Assembly: GCA_028281445.1 (NCBI GenBank)
Contig: JANQJW010000131.1
Coordinates: 1 to 64,000 of the forward strand
DNA: 64,000 nt
From: Planctomycetota bacterium
GTDB taxonomy: Bacteria; Planctomycetota; PLA2; JAEUHO01
Direction of reading: 5' to 3'
Positions 1-7,882 of the stretch are shown here, piece after piece. Under the pieces are notes generated by a model. It did not search any database and had not been told where the DNA came from. It was given only the letters and a program-made list of their open reading frames with translations. How positions within the stretch are numbered: the stretch's first letter is position 1; each line of letters opens with the position of its first letter. The position numbers and the translations under genes are program-made.

Positions 1-214
1 CGGTCAGGTACCAGAGGTCGGAGTTGGGCCGGTACGCGAAGTTCGTGTCGTTGCTTCGATTCCGGATCGGATTCGCAGCGAACAGGGCGGCCCCGCCGGG
101 GCCGATGGCCTCCATGAGGCGCGCGCGGCGGGCTGCGTACGGGCAGCCGCTGCTCTCGCGAACGGCGGTCGTGTTGGCGGGCGCCTGCCCGCCGGCGGTC
201 TGGGAGTCGTCCAT
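1..214 (-). CDS. pepP: Xaa-Pro aminopeptidase, N-terminal fragment (runs off window)
   Basis: Only the first 71 residues are present; the gene leaves the left edge of the window. The fragment starts MDDSQTAGGQ and carries the typical aminopeptidase P N-terminal domain stretch: RRARLMEAIGPGGAALF, a Ser/Asn-rich turn, then FAYRPNSDLWYLT. By family, this M24B metallopeptidase removes an N-terminal residue preceding proline. An AGAGGA ribosome binding site lies about 9 bases before the ATG. It follows the TPR/DUF2325 gene on the same strand with a 46-bp gap, so they are probably co-transcribed. The catalytic metal-binding domain is outside the window. Confidence 0.85.
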   Translation of the reverse strand, partial: MDDSQTAGGQAPANTTAVRESSGCPYAARRARLMEAIGPGGAALFAANPIRNRSNDTNFAYRPNSDLWYLT

Positions 215-260
215 GGGATCAGTTCCTCTGGGGCGACTCCATCATCGGATCGACGGTCGG

Positions 261-2372
261 TCAATCCTCGGATACGCAGTCCTGAAGCGTTCGGAGCACT
301 TCGACCTCGACCCCGTGCGCGCCGAGCCAGACGGACTCGCGCAGCGGAATCTCCAACTCCTCGGCCAGCTTGCGGACCTCGTCGCGCACCTCGGGCTCGG
401 CCCGGTGGTGGAGCAGGATCGCGCTGCTGTCCTGCGCCGCGTCCTCGATCTCGTGCAGGGTCTTCTGGGGCGGCCGTGCGCCCGTGAATATCCACGAGCC
501 CTCGAAGCCGACGCTGTCCGCCAGCGCACGGAAGTTCTTGAGGTGCGGCCGGCGTCCTTCGTCACCGCCGACGAGCAGGATGTGCGGCTCTTCGTCGAGC
601 TCCGAGACACTCTTCTTGCACTCGTCGAGACTCGGGGCGGCCGTGTCGATGCCGGCGTCCTTGGCGGCTGCCTGGGCCTCGGTGAGAAGCTCCGCAGCCG
701 CCTCCGGATCCCGCGCGGAGGCCTCGGCGAGCATGGCCAGCGCACAGCGGATGCCGACCGGTTCGCCGGACTCCAGGCACGCCTGCGCGCACGCAACGGC
801 CTGCTCGACGAACTGCGGCTCGCGATCCGGCATCACCTCGTAGAGATCGATGAGCTCGCGCGCGTAGCTGTGGTCGTCGAGCAGGTCTGCCAACGGACCC
901 GACGGATCGAGCAACAGGGTCTCGATGCGATCCAGCGTGTCGCGCTGGTAGAGCTTGGCGCGGAAGCGCTCGTAGGTACGCAGCGCTTCGTCGCGCTCGT
1001 TGAGCGCGACCAAGGCCTCGAGGCGCGCGCGATACGCACCGAACCACGTGTCGAAGTCCGGGCGGCTCTTGAACGCCTTGTCGACCAGCTCGAGCGCACG
1101 ATGCGGGTCGTCTTCGATCGCAGCGCGCGCGGCTTCCAGGTGATCGGCTGCCGACGCCTGCGGCGCGCGTTCCCGCTCACGGTCCCGGCCGCGTCCACGG
1201 CCCCCGCGCCCCCGGCGGCCGCCGCGGCCAGGCAGGCGCGCGTCCGGGTCGACTTCCAGCAGCGCGTCGAACACGACCTCCTTGACCTCGGGGTCGAGGT
1301 TGGAAGCACCGGCATCGCGCTGGATGTACTTGCGGGCCTCGTCCAGCTGATCGTCCTCGGCGCCCAGCTCGAGCATGCAGTGGCCCAGGAAGAAGCGCGA
1401 ACGCGCGTGGACGATCCGCGCCTTGGCGCGGTTCTCCCGCATGAGCTCGTCGGCTTCACGGAAGCACTTGGCCGCGCCCTCGTAGTCCTCGGCCTCGTAG
1501 CAGAGCATGCCCAGGGTGTAGATCGCGTTGTACGAGCGGCCCTCGCCCTGGTTCTCCTCGGCCTGGAGGATGTCCTTGGCCGCCTCGCGTCCTTCGCGTT
1601 CGTCACGCGGCAGCAGATCCAGCGTGCCGCGCACGCCGAGTGTTGCGAGCGCGAGATCACCGACGAGCACGCTGCGGTACGGATCCTCCGCAGGCAGTCG
1701 GTCGAGCGCGCGCTGATAGCACCCGGCGGCGTCATCCCAGCGCTCGCCGAGCTGGTGGACGCGGCCCATCTTCCGGTCCACCTTCGCGCCGGCGCGCGGC
1801 TCGAGGCTGGCGGTCTCGGCGAAAGCCGCCGCGCGGTCGAGCCGTGCGAGTGCCTCTTCCTCGTTGCGCTCACCGCGCTCGTAGCGGTCGGCGCGGCGCA
1901 GCGCTTCCTCGAGCAGGAACTCGGCATCTCGCCGGCTGCCCTCGTCGTCGACCGCCTTGAGATGGCGCGTGTAGTAGTCGAAGACGCGCTGGTCCTGACC
2001 ATCGCGCAGCAACATGCGTCCGACAGCACGCAAGGCGATGCGGCCCTCGGGGTGGTCGAGCATGGTCTCGAACTCTTCGTCCTCGATGACGTCGCGCACG
2101 CGGTCGCGATCGCCGCGGCGTCCGGCGGCGTCGAGCGCACCGAGCTTGCGCCAGTGCTGCGCAACGCCGTCGGACTCAGGCAGCGTCTCCGCGGCCCCGC
2201 CGATCAGCTCGGTCGCAGCGCCGATGTGGAAATGGCTCTCCGGCCGATCCGGCGCGAGAGCGAGAAGATCCTCGACCGTCCGAAGGGCGCGGGCGACTTC
2301 GTTCTGCCCCCCCTTCGCTGCGTCGAGGAGGGTGCGATTGACAATACGGTCGATCTCGGTCTTCCAAGGCAT
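261..2372 (-). CDS. TPR-repeat protein with C-terminal DUF2325-like domain
   Basis: A 703-aa soluble protein with no signal peptide. Residues 30-360 and 405-580 are Ala/Leu/Glu-rich helical repeats of TPR type (for example around 290-310, EAEDYEGAAKCFREADEL). The two helical halves are joined by a Gly/Arg linker at about 381-402 (PGRGGRRGRGGRGRG). Residues 596-695 form a separate alpha/beta domain starting HILLVGGDEGRRPHLKNF, which resembles DUF2325 (PF10087): a strand, a GG turn, a helix, then a hydrophobic strand AILLHHR and a terminal helix. Molecular function is unknown. An RG-rich linker and TPR helices suggest binding to nucleic acid or protein, which is inference. The start is the first ATG, but no clear ribosome binding site is visible. 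Confidence 0.75.
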   Translation of the reverse strand: MPWKTEIDRIVNRTLLDAAKGGQNEVARALRTVEDLLALAPDRPESHFHIGAATELIGGAAETLPESDGVAQHWRKLGALDAAGRRGDRDRVRDVIEDEEFETMLDHPEGRIALRAVGRMLLRDGQDQRVFDYYTRHLKAVDDEGSRRDAEFLLEEALRRADRYERGERNEEEALARLDRAAAFAETASLEPRAGAKVDRKMGRVHQLGERWDDAAGCYQRALDRLPAEDPYRSVLVGDLALATLGVRGTLDLLPRDEREGREAAKDILQAEENQGEGRSYNAIYTLGMLCYEAEDYEGAAKCFREADELMRENRAKARIVHARSRFFLGHCMLELGAEDDQLDEARKYIQRDAGASNLDPEVKEVVFDALLEVDPDARLPGRGGRRGRGGRGRGRDRERERAPQASAADHLEAARAAIEDDPHRALELVDKAFKSRPDFDTWFGAYRARLEALVALNERDEALRTYERFRAKLYQRDTLDRIETLLLDPSGPLADLLDDHSYARELIDLYEVMPDREPQFVEQAVACAQACLESGEPVGIRCALAMLAEASARDPEAAAELLTEAQAAAKDAGIDTAAPSLDECKKSVSELDEEPHILLVGGDEGRRPHLKNFRALADSVGFEGSWIFTGARPPQKTLHEIEDAAQDSSAILLHHRAEPEVRDEVRKLAEELEIPLRESVWLGAHGVEVEVLRTLQDCVSED

Positions 2373-2555
2373 AGGCCGTGTCCGATTCGAATTGAGGAGG
2401 CGGCGCGTAGAAATCCCTCGTGCGCGGTGGACGAACGTTGGCCACCGCTGGCAGAACTCCTGTGAGCCGCTGATTCAGGAGCTCCCCCGGTCGGGCGAGA
2501 TCATACGGAATTCCCTCCTCCGGTGCGTCTGGAAAGTCGCCAGAGGGTGTTTGCA

Positions 2556-3728
2556 CTATTCGAGTATGAGACGCCCGGCCTCCGCACCGCCACAGTGTTC
2601 GGTGATGGTTCGGACCAGACTGTCAAGCCACTCCTGCAAGGCCTTCGCCTCCGCAGACCGCGGGCAGAACACCGTGATGAGTGCGGTCTGGGTCGCCGCG
2701 CCTGCGGCCGCTCGGCTCGAAACGCCCAGCGGCCCGCCGAGGATGCCCGCCTCGTCGCTGAGCACCGGCAGGCCTTCCGCGGCCAGCCGGCGGCCGTCCT
2801 CGGCGGGATACGCCGCGCCGGACGCGCCTGCGTGCACCGTTACGGGGGGCTCGATGGTGCCGACGTCGTACGCCGCGAGCGGTAGCTGGAGGCGCAAGGC
2901 GCAGAGCTCGAGCGCGGCGGCGAGGGTCGTGCCCGCCTCGGAGCCCCCACCGGCGAGCACGCCGGCAAGCAGCGTCTCGGCCGGTGGCGGGGTCCGCTCC
3001 GGATCCATGCCCGCATCCCGCAAGACGGCGCGCGCGGCCTGCACCCCGGGGATCTCCGCGAGGTTCGCCCCGTGCCCCCACATCGAGCGCAGGCCGTCGG
3101 CGACCCTCGTCCACTCGGCCTCGAGCGCAGGAGAGACGGCTTCGATGCGTAGCCCCGACAAGGACACACAGGCGATGCGTACGCGCCCGACCAACGCCGA
3201 ATCGATGCGGACGACATCCTTGCCCGCCACGTCGAAGCGGGGCGTGGCGTCCGCCGGGTCTTCCGGTAGCAGCACGCGCACGGCAGCCACGTCGATCAGC
3301 TCGCGCAAGCTGCGGCGGTCGAAGCGGTCCGTCGCACCGGTCGTCTCGAGCAGCTCGCACAGCGAAGCGTCGGCGAGCGGCATCGGCCCGGCGTGCCACA
3401 CGCCTTCATTGATGACGACACCGCAGCCGGGCGGAAGCAGGAAGGCCTGCGCCTCGCCGCCGGGTTGCTCGCCCGGCTCGAGGGCGACGAACCACATGGC
3501 AACGGCGCCGAGGGGCACGAGCACGCGCTTCGCCTCCGGATAGCAGTAGAGATCCGCGACACGTCGCGGTCCGGCGCGCTTCTCGTCGATGGCCAGAAGC
3601 ACGCGGCCGCGCTTGCCGACGTATGTGCGGTCGCCGGGCAAGAGCAACCGGCCGAACGGAGCGAAGGCGTCCTCGGTCGCGGGTTGCGCGGTGAGCGCAA
3701 CGTCACCCTTGGTGGTCGGGGAAGGCAC
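2556..3728 (-). CDS. Ureidoglycolate-lyase-like cupin fused to a B3/B4 tRNA-binding-type domain
   Basis: A 390-aa protein with two apparent modules. Residues about 18-150 resemble ureidoglycolate lyase (AllA-type cupin): AFAPFGRLL near the start, LGAVAMWFVALEPG, then FLLPPGCGVVINEGVWHAG, the usual late AllA beta-strand and metal-site region. Residues about 200-375 resemble the B3/B4 domain found in PheRS beta and in stand-alone editing-like proteins: EIPGVQAARAVLRDAGMDP, then PPPAETLLAGVLAGG, then LRLQLPLAAYDVGTI. I know of no characterised protein with this pair. Function is therefore unassigned; a small-molecule or amino-acid related role is only inference. It lies 141 bp downstream of the DEAD-box helicase on the same strand. 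Confidence 0.65.
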   Translation of the reverse strand: MPSPTTKGDVALTAQPATEDAFAPFGRLLLPGDRTYVGKRGRVLLAIDEKRAGPRRVADLYCYPEAKRVLVPLGAVAMWFVALEPGEQPGGEAQAFLLPPGCGVVINEGVWHAGPMPLADASLCELLETTGATDRFDRRSLRELIDVAAVRVLLPEDPADATPRFDVAGKDVVRIDSALVGRVRIACVSLSGLRIEAVSPALEAEWTRVADGLRSMWGHGANLAEIPGVQAARAVLRDAGMDPERTPPPAETLLAGVLAGGGSEAGTTLAAALELCALRLQLPLAAYDVGTIEPPVTVHAGASGAAYPAEDGRRLAAEGLPVLSDEAGILGGPLGVSSRAAAGAATQTALITVFCPRSAEAKALQEWLDSLVRTITEHCGGAEAGRLILE

Positions 3729-3869
3729 GAATGAGAGAGTACCGTGCGACTCCCCACCAGAACGAGTACGAGAACGCGCTCGCGAACGCGATGGGGGCGG
3801 ACTCGTTGCCCAACAACCTCACGGCCGGCGCGTTCGCGTTCACGTGCTCGAGCGCGTCCGCGTGATCAC

Positions 3870-5324
3870 CTACCTACGCCGCCGTGCGGGATTGGCCCAT
3901 GGCGGCATCCCGGGCGGCCGCTTCTGCTCCTTCTTCTCGGCCCGCTTCTCCTCGGCCCTCTTGATCTCGAAGCCCGGGAAGACCTCCTGGCGGATCTCCT
4001 TGTTGATGAGCTTCTCGATGGCCGTGAGGATCGCGCCGTCGTCGAGGGTGATGAAGGTGACTGCGGTGCCGGTCTTGCCCATGCGCGCGGTACGCCCGAC
4101 ACGGTGCACGTAGTCCTCGGCGTGGTTCGGCACGTCGTAGTTGATGACGTGGGTCACGTCGTCGATGTCGAGGCCGCGCGCCGCCACGTCCGTCGCGATG
4201 AGCAGCGGGAACTTGCTCTCCTTGAAGGACTGCAGGATGCGCTCGCGCTTGCGCTGTGGAATTCCGCTATGGATCAGCTCGGCGCCGACCCCCTTCTTCT
4301 GCAACTGATAGGTCAGACGATCGACGCTGAAGCGGGTCCGGACGAACACGATGCCCTTGGTGGGCTGGAGCTCATCCACGACGGCAAGCAGCAGCTCCTG
4401 CTTGCGGGTCGGCTCGACGAAGTAAAAGGTCTGGTCGACCTTGTCGACGGTGAGCGTCTTCGTCTCGATGACGACGGTCTCGTGCTCCTTGACGTGCTTG
4501 GCGATGAGTCGTTCGACGTCTTCATTGATCGTGGCCGAAGTGAGGATGGTCTGCTCGCGACTCTTGCATGCGCCGAGAATCTTGTCGACGTCATCGCGAA
4601 AGCCCAGGTCGTACATGCGGTCGACCTCGTCGAGCACGACGGCATCCAGTTTGCCGAGGTCGGCGTTGCCCCGGCGAATGTGATCCAGCAGACGGCCGGG
4701 CGTGCCGACGACGACGGCTGAGTCCCTGAGCGCGCGCACCTGGCGATCCATCGGCGCGCCGCCGTAGCAGCAGATCGTGCGGACGGGTACGAAGCGCGTC
4801 AGCTTCTCGCTCTCTTCGGCGACCTGGATGGCCAGCTCGCGCGTGGGCACGACGACGAGAATGCGCACGGGCCCGCGAGGCTCGGCATCGGCGTTGTCCG
4901 CCGCATCCTCGACCTCGTCGAGCAAGGCGAGCAACGGCACGAGGAAGGCGGCGGTCTTGCCCGTCCCCGTCTGGGCGCGCCCCATCACGTTCTTCTCATT
5001 GAGCACGAGCGGGATCATCTGATCCTGGATCGGCGACGGCGTGACGTAGCCGGCTGCGGCGATGGCAGCCTCGAGGGGCGGCGCGAGGTCGAACTTGGCG
5101 AACTCGGTTTCGGGCAGATCAGCCGGAATCGGCTCGGCCTTCCCCGTGGTGAACCGCCGGTCGCTCACACTGCGGTCGTCGCGCCGGCCGCGGCCCTTGC
5201 CGCCACGTCCACGACCACCGCCGCCACGACCGCCACCCCCACGACCGCCCGAGCGGCGCTTGCGGTTGCCGCCCCCGCGGCCCGAGCCGCCCCGTCGGCG
5301 GCCCCCCTTGTTGTTGCCTGTCAT
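3870..5324 (-). CDS. DEAD-box ATP-dependent RNA helicase with RGG-rich N-terminus
   Basis: A 484-aa SF2 helicase that unwinds or remodels RNA using ATP. Residues 8-48 are an RGG/GGRG low-complexity tail, unusual in being N-terminal since bacterial DEAD-box proteins usually carry such tails at the C-terminus. Helicase motifs in order: Q-motif region 90-101, AQTGTGKT (117-124), PTREL (160-164), TPGR (208-211), DEVD (232-235, in place of DEAD), SAT (263-265), ATDVAARGLDI and HRVGRTAR. The C-terminus ends in a Lys/Glu and Arg-rich tail. The DEVD variant keeps the two acidic residues needed for Mg-ATP. It is RhlE/CshA-like, but I cannot assign a subfamily from sequence alone. The start was chosen at the only ATG before the RGG tail. 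Confidence 0.93.
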   Translation of the reverse strand: MTGNNKGGRRRGGSGRGGGNRKRRSGGRGGGGRGGGGRGRGGKGRGRRDDRSVSDRRFTTGKAEPIPADLPETEFAKFDLAPPLEAAIAAAGYVTPSPIQDQMIPLVLNEKNVMGRAQTGTGKTAAFLVPLLALLDEVEDAADNADAEPRGPVRILVVVPTRELAIQVAEESEKLTRFVPVRTICCYGGAPMDRQVRALRDSAVVVGTPGRLLDHIRRGNADLGKLDAVVLDEVDRMYDLGFRDDVDKILGACKSREQTILTSATINEDVERLIAKHVKEHETVVIETKTLTVDKVDQTFYFVEPTRKQELLLAVVDELQPTKGIVFVRTRFSVDRLTYQLQKKGVGAELIHSGIPQRKRERILQSFKESKFPLLIATDVAARGLDIDDVTHVINYDVPNHAEDYVHRVGRTARMGKTGTAVTFITLDDGAILTAIEKLINKEIRQEVFPGFEIKRAEEKRAEKKEQKRPPGMPPWANPARRRR

Positions 5325-5400
5325 CGAATGGGGATCCTAAGGGCTCAGGGGGGCAGCCATGCTCACGCCCGCAGAAGCCCAGAGATAGTGGTTGGGAGGG

Positions 5401-5430
5401 TGGCGGAGAGACCGGGATTCGAACCCGGGG
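5401..5430 (-). pseudogene. Truncated 3' copy of tRNA-Ser
   Basis: These 30 bases are an exact direct repeat of the 3' end of the intact tRNA-Ser at 5548-5577. On the minus strand they encode the T-arm, the 3' acceptor strand TCTCTCC, a G discriminator and an encoded CCA. No matching 5' acceptor strand GGAGAGA is found within normal tRNA distance upstream, so it is not a complete tRNA. Such 3' duplications are typical remnants of tRNA-targeted integration or of tandem tRNA decay. The two copies are 147 bp apart, too close to bracket an integrated element. Confidence 0.75.
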
Positions 5431-5445
5431 GCGGGGGGATTGGAA

Positions 5446-5466
5446 GGGGGGTACGCCGTACCCCCC
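5446..5466. repeat. Perfect 9-bp inverted repeat next to the tRNA fragment
   Basis: GGGGGGTAC and GTACCCCCC flank a 3-base loop, giving a very stable G/C hairpin between the truncated tRNA copy and the intact tRNA-Ser. On the minus strand it lies downstream of the intact tRNA and could end or process its transcript, but no T-tract follows. The arm core GTACCC also occurs in the variable arm of the intact tRNA, so it may be a diverged remnant of a second tRNA. Confidence 0.5.
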
Positions 5467-5547
5467 TTGCCGCGAGGCCTTCCGGCCGAGTGTCCAGTCC
5501 GCGCGGGAGCGCGGGACGCCCCAGTTAGTCGCTCCTAGGGGAAGGGT

Positions 5548-5638
5548 TGGCGGAGAGACCGGGATTCGAACCCGGGGTACCCGGGAAGGGTACGCTGGCT
5601 TAGCAAGCCAGTGCATTCGACCACTCTGCCATCTCTCC
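5548..5638 (-). tRNA. tRNA-Ser(GCT)
   Basis: This decodes AGC and AGT serine codons. The acceptor stem GGAGAGA/TCTCTCC, G discriminator and encoded CCA are all present. The anticodon stem CTGGC/GCCAG encloses loop TTGCTAA with anticodon GCT. A long variable arm (GTACCC/GGGTAC) marks a class II serine tRNA, and the T-loop is GGTTCGAATCC. Length is 91 nt including CCA. The long variable arm could suggest tRNA-Sec, but the 7-bp acceptor and GCT anticodon exclude that. Confidence 0.95.
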
Positions 5639-5668
5639 GCGCGGCAAACAGTCGGACTGCGGGCCGTT

Positions 5669-5674
5669 CTTATA
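5669..5674 (-). promoter_or_regulatory. Possible -10 element of the tRNA-Ser promoter
   Basis: TATAAG on the minus strand lies about 30 bases before the tRNA 5' end, with a weak -35 candidate TTCCAG 16 bases upstream. The -10 is the only AT-rich hexamer in this GC-rich gap. The -35 match is poor. Confidence 0.4.
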
Positions 5675-5795
5675 CCACCGTAGCGCCGGGCTGGAACTTG
5701 GCTGCGGACTCCTCCGCACCGTCCAGATTCGGCACTTTCATTCGATCACGCAATCCGTACCCTCGCCATCCGCCGACTGGGTTGGGAGAACGAGG

Positions 5796-6296
5796 GTGCC
5801 GCGCGTCTACCTGCTGATCCTCGCGGTGATGCTTGGGATCCTCGTCGGCCTCGGTCTCTTCACGTTCGTCTACGCCGAGGGCGCGTCCTACCTCAGCAGC
5901 GACCCGGCCGCGTGCGTGAACTGCCACATCATGCAGAACGAATACGAGTCGTGGCAGAAGGCCAGCCACCACGCGGTCGCGACATGCGTCGACTGCCACC
6001 TGCCGGCCGAAGGCATCGAGAAGTACTGGGCCAAGGCAGTCAACGGGTTCAACCACTCGAAGGCCTTCACGCTGCAGGACTTCCACGAACCCATCATGAT
6101 CACGCCGCAGAACGCGAAGATCCTGCAACAGAATTGCCTGCGCTGCCACAGCGAGCTGGTCCACGGCCAGGTCTCGGGCATCGCCGGCGACGGAGATCAG
6201 ATCTCCTGCGTGCATTGCCATAAGCACGTGGGACACGGAGAGATCGTCGGCCTCGGGGGACCGGACCGGGGCCCGGAGAAGGGACACGGACGATGA
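5796..6296 (+). CDS. nrfH: Cytochrome c nitrite reductase small subunit (tetraheme quinol dehydrogenase)
   Basis: A 166-aa membrane-anchored NapC/NirT-type cytochrome that takes electrons from menaquinol and passes them to NrfA for reduction of nitrite to ammonium. A single N-terminal transmembrane segment (residues 4-26) is followed by four CxxCH heme motifs: CVNCH (40-44), CVDCH (64-68), CLRCH (114-118) and CVHCH (138-142). Met46 just after the first heme motif matches the unusual axial ligand known in NrfH. It starts with GTG. Its TGA overlaps the nrfA ATG (ATGA), so the pair is translationally coupled. Length and motif number are normal for the family. Confidence 0.95.
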   Translation: MPRVYLLILAVMLGILVGLGLFTFVYAEGASYLSSDPAACVNCHIMQNEYESWQKASHHAVATCVDCHLPAEGIEKYWAKAVNGFNHSKAFTLQDFHEPIMITPQNAKILQQNCLRCHSELVHGQVSGIAGDGDQISCVHCHKHVGHGEIVGLGGPDRGPEKGHGR

Positions 6297-7729
6297 ACAC
6301 CTTGCACACGTCCAGCCGCGAGAGCGGCAAGGCCTGGTTCTGGCTGGTGCTGGTCCTGGTGGCCGCCGCAACCGCCGGCGTCACCGCGCTTCTGATGAAC
6401 ATCTCGGAGCGCAAGCAGGAGGAGCGCGCCGCGTTCGTCTGGCTCGTAGAGGTCACGGAAGACACGACGGACCCCGAGCCGTGGGGCCGCAACTGGCCCA
6501 AGCAGTACGACAGCTACAAGCGCACCGCGATCTCGACGCGCACGCGCTTCGGCGGACACGGCGGTAGCGAAGCGCTGCCCGAGCAGAAGATCGACCGCGA
6601 TCCCTGGCTCAAGCGCATGTTCCTCGGCTACGCCTTCTCCATCGACTACCGCGACCGCCGCGGGCACGCGTACATGCTCTACGACCAGGAAATCACCGAT
6701 CGCCAGAAGGTGGGCCAGAGCGGCTCGTGCATGCACTGCCACGCGTCGATCATGCCCGTGTACCGGAAGCTCGGCGACGGGGATGCGATCAAGGGGTTCG
6801 AGAAGACCCACGCGATGAAGTACGACGAGCTCAACAAGATGGCCCACGACATGGGCCATGCGCACCCGGTCTCGTGCGTCGACTGCCACGACCCGAAGAG
6901 CATGAAGCTGCGTGTGACGCGCCCCGGCTTCATCCAGGGCATCGCAGCATTGGCTGCCGGCGACGCGGAGGTACCGCACATCCCGAGCATCAACCAGTGG
7001 CGCAAGGACGGGCGCAAGGGCACGTACGACGCGAACAAGCACGGCACGCGCGCCGAGATGCGTTCGTTCGTCTGCGGCCAGTGCCACGTCGAGTACTACT
7101 GCGCCAGCAACATGCCGCTCGTCTTCCCGTGGGCCAAGGGCATGACCGCCGACCAGACCGAGGAGTTCTGGAACGAGCTGAAGTTCCCCGACGGCAAGCG
7201 CTTCTACGACTACAAGCACAAGGAGACGGGCGCCGAGATCCTGAAGGCGCAGCACCCGGAGTACGAGCTCTGGAGCCAGGGCATCCACGCGCGCAGCGGC
7301 GTGCAGTGTGCCGACTGCCACATGCCGTACATGCGCGAAGGGGCGACGAAGGTCTCCGATCACTGGGTGCGCAGCCCGCTGCTCAACATCAACCGCGCGT
7401 GTCAGGTGTGCCACCACTTCCCCGAGGAAGAGATCAAGGCGCGCGTCGATCAGATCCAGCAGCGCAACTTCGACTTGCTCCAGCGTGGCGGTGCCGCGTT
7501 GATGGACCTGCTGGACGCGATCATGGCGGCCAAGAAGTCCGGCGCGACCGATGAGCAGCTCAAGCCGGCGCTCGAGCTCCAGCGCAAGGCGCAGTGGCGC
7601 CTGGACTTCATCGCGGCGGAGAACTCCATGGGCTTCCACGCGCCGCAGGAAGCGGCGAGGGTGCTCGGCGAAGCCGCCGACTATGCGCGGCAAGGCCAAG
7701 TCGCAGCCATGAAGGTGACGAAGAAGTAA
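6293..7729 (+). CDS. nrfA: Ammonia-forming cytochrome c nitrite reductase, catalytic subunit
   Basis: A 478-aa periplasmic pentaheme enzyme performing the six-electron reduction of nitrite to ammonium. An N-terminal membrane anchor or uncleaved signal lies at residues 13-35. Five heme motifs are seen: CMHCH (146-150), CVDCH (195-199), CGQCH (261-265), CADCH (339-343) and CQVCH (370-374). The first, which binds the active-site heme, is CxxCH and not the CxxCK of E. coli NrfA; a His-ligated version is known in Campylobacter. GYAFSIDYRDRRGHAY carries the conserved active-site Arg region, CHVEYYC the conserved Tyr, and FPWAKGM the calcium-site region. It overlaps nrfH by 4 bases. Together the two genes indicate respiratory or detoxifying nitrite ammonification. 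Confidence 0.96.
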   Translation: MNTLHTSSRESGKAWFWLVLVLVAAATAGVTALLMNISERKQEERAAFVWLVEVTEDTTDPEPWGRNWPKQYDSYKRTAISTRTRFGGHGGSEALPEQKIDRDPWLKRMFLGYAFSIDYRDRRGHAYMLYDQEITDRQKVGQSGSCMHCHASIMPVYRKLGDGDAIKGFEKTHAMKYDELNKMAHDMGHAHPVSCVDCHDPKSMKLRVTRPGFIQGIAALAAGDAEVPHIPSINQWRKDGRKGTYDANKHGTRAEMRSFVCGQCHVEYYCASNMPLVFPWAKGMTADQTEEFWNELKFPDGKRFYDYKHKETGAEILKAQHPEYELWSQGIHARSGVQCADCHMPYMREGATKVSDHWVRSPLLNINRACQVCHHFPEEEIKARVDQIQQRNFDLLQRGGAALMDLLDAIMAAKKSGATDEQLKPALELQRKAQWRLDFIAAENSMGFHAPQEAARVLGEAADYARQGQVAAMKVTKK

Positions 7730-7745
7730 GCGGCGACAAGGGGAT

Positions 7746-7880
7746 CGATGTAGGGGCGACCCGAGGCCGAAAGGGCCGAGTGGTCGGCCCGGGATTCCCC
7801 GGTTGACGGGGCCCGAACAGGGACCGTCGTGCTGCGTTGAACGCGTCGTGGGGCGACCACAAGGGGTCGCCCCTACATCG
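7746..7880. mobile_element. MITE-like element, about 135 bp with 17-bp perfect terminal inverted repeats
   Basis: The left arm at 7746-7762 (CGATGTAGGGGCGACCC) is the exact reverse complement of 7864-7880. The interior is GC-rich and has no open reading frame, but holds a second GGGGCGACC motif near 7852. No obvious target duplication flanks it. It fills the gap between the convergent nrfA and truB genes and could also act as a bidirectional terminator. Related TGTAGGGGCGACC repeats are, to my recollection, frequent in some environmental bacterial genomes. No second copy was noticed in this window. Confidence 0.6.
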
Positions 7881-7882
7881 CC

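Noticed and set aside
24..2465. Very long open frame on the plus strand opposite the TPR gene
   Set aside because: It is the mirror frame of a high-GC coding gene. Its translation is Leu/Val/Arg-rich without any domain, while the minus strand gives clear TPR and DUF2325-like sequence.
5401..5540. Possible second complete tRNA or tRNA-Sec on the minus strand
   Set aside because: No 5' acceptor strand fits at a normal distance; the nearest partial match (GGAGCGA near 5538) would need a tRNA of about 137 nt without a recognisable anticodon arm.
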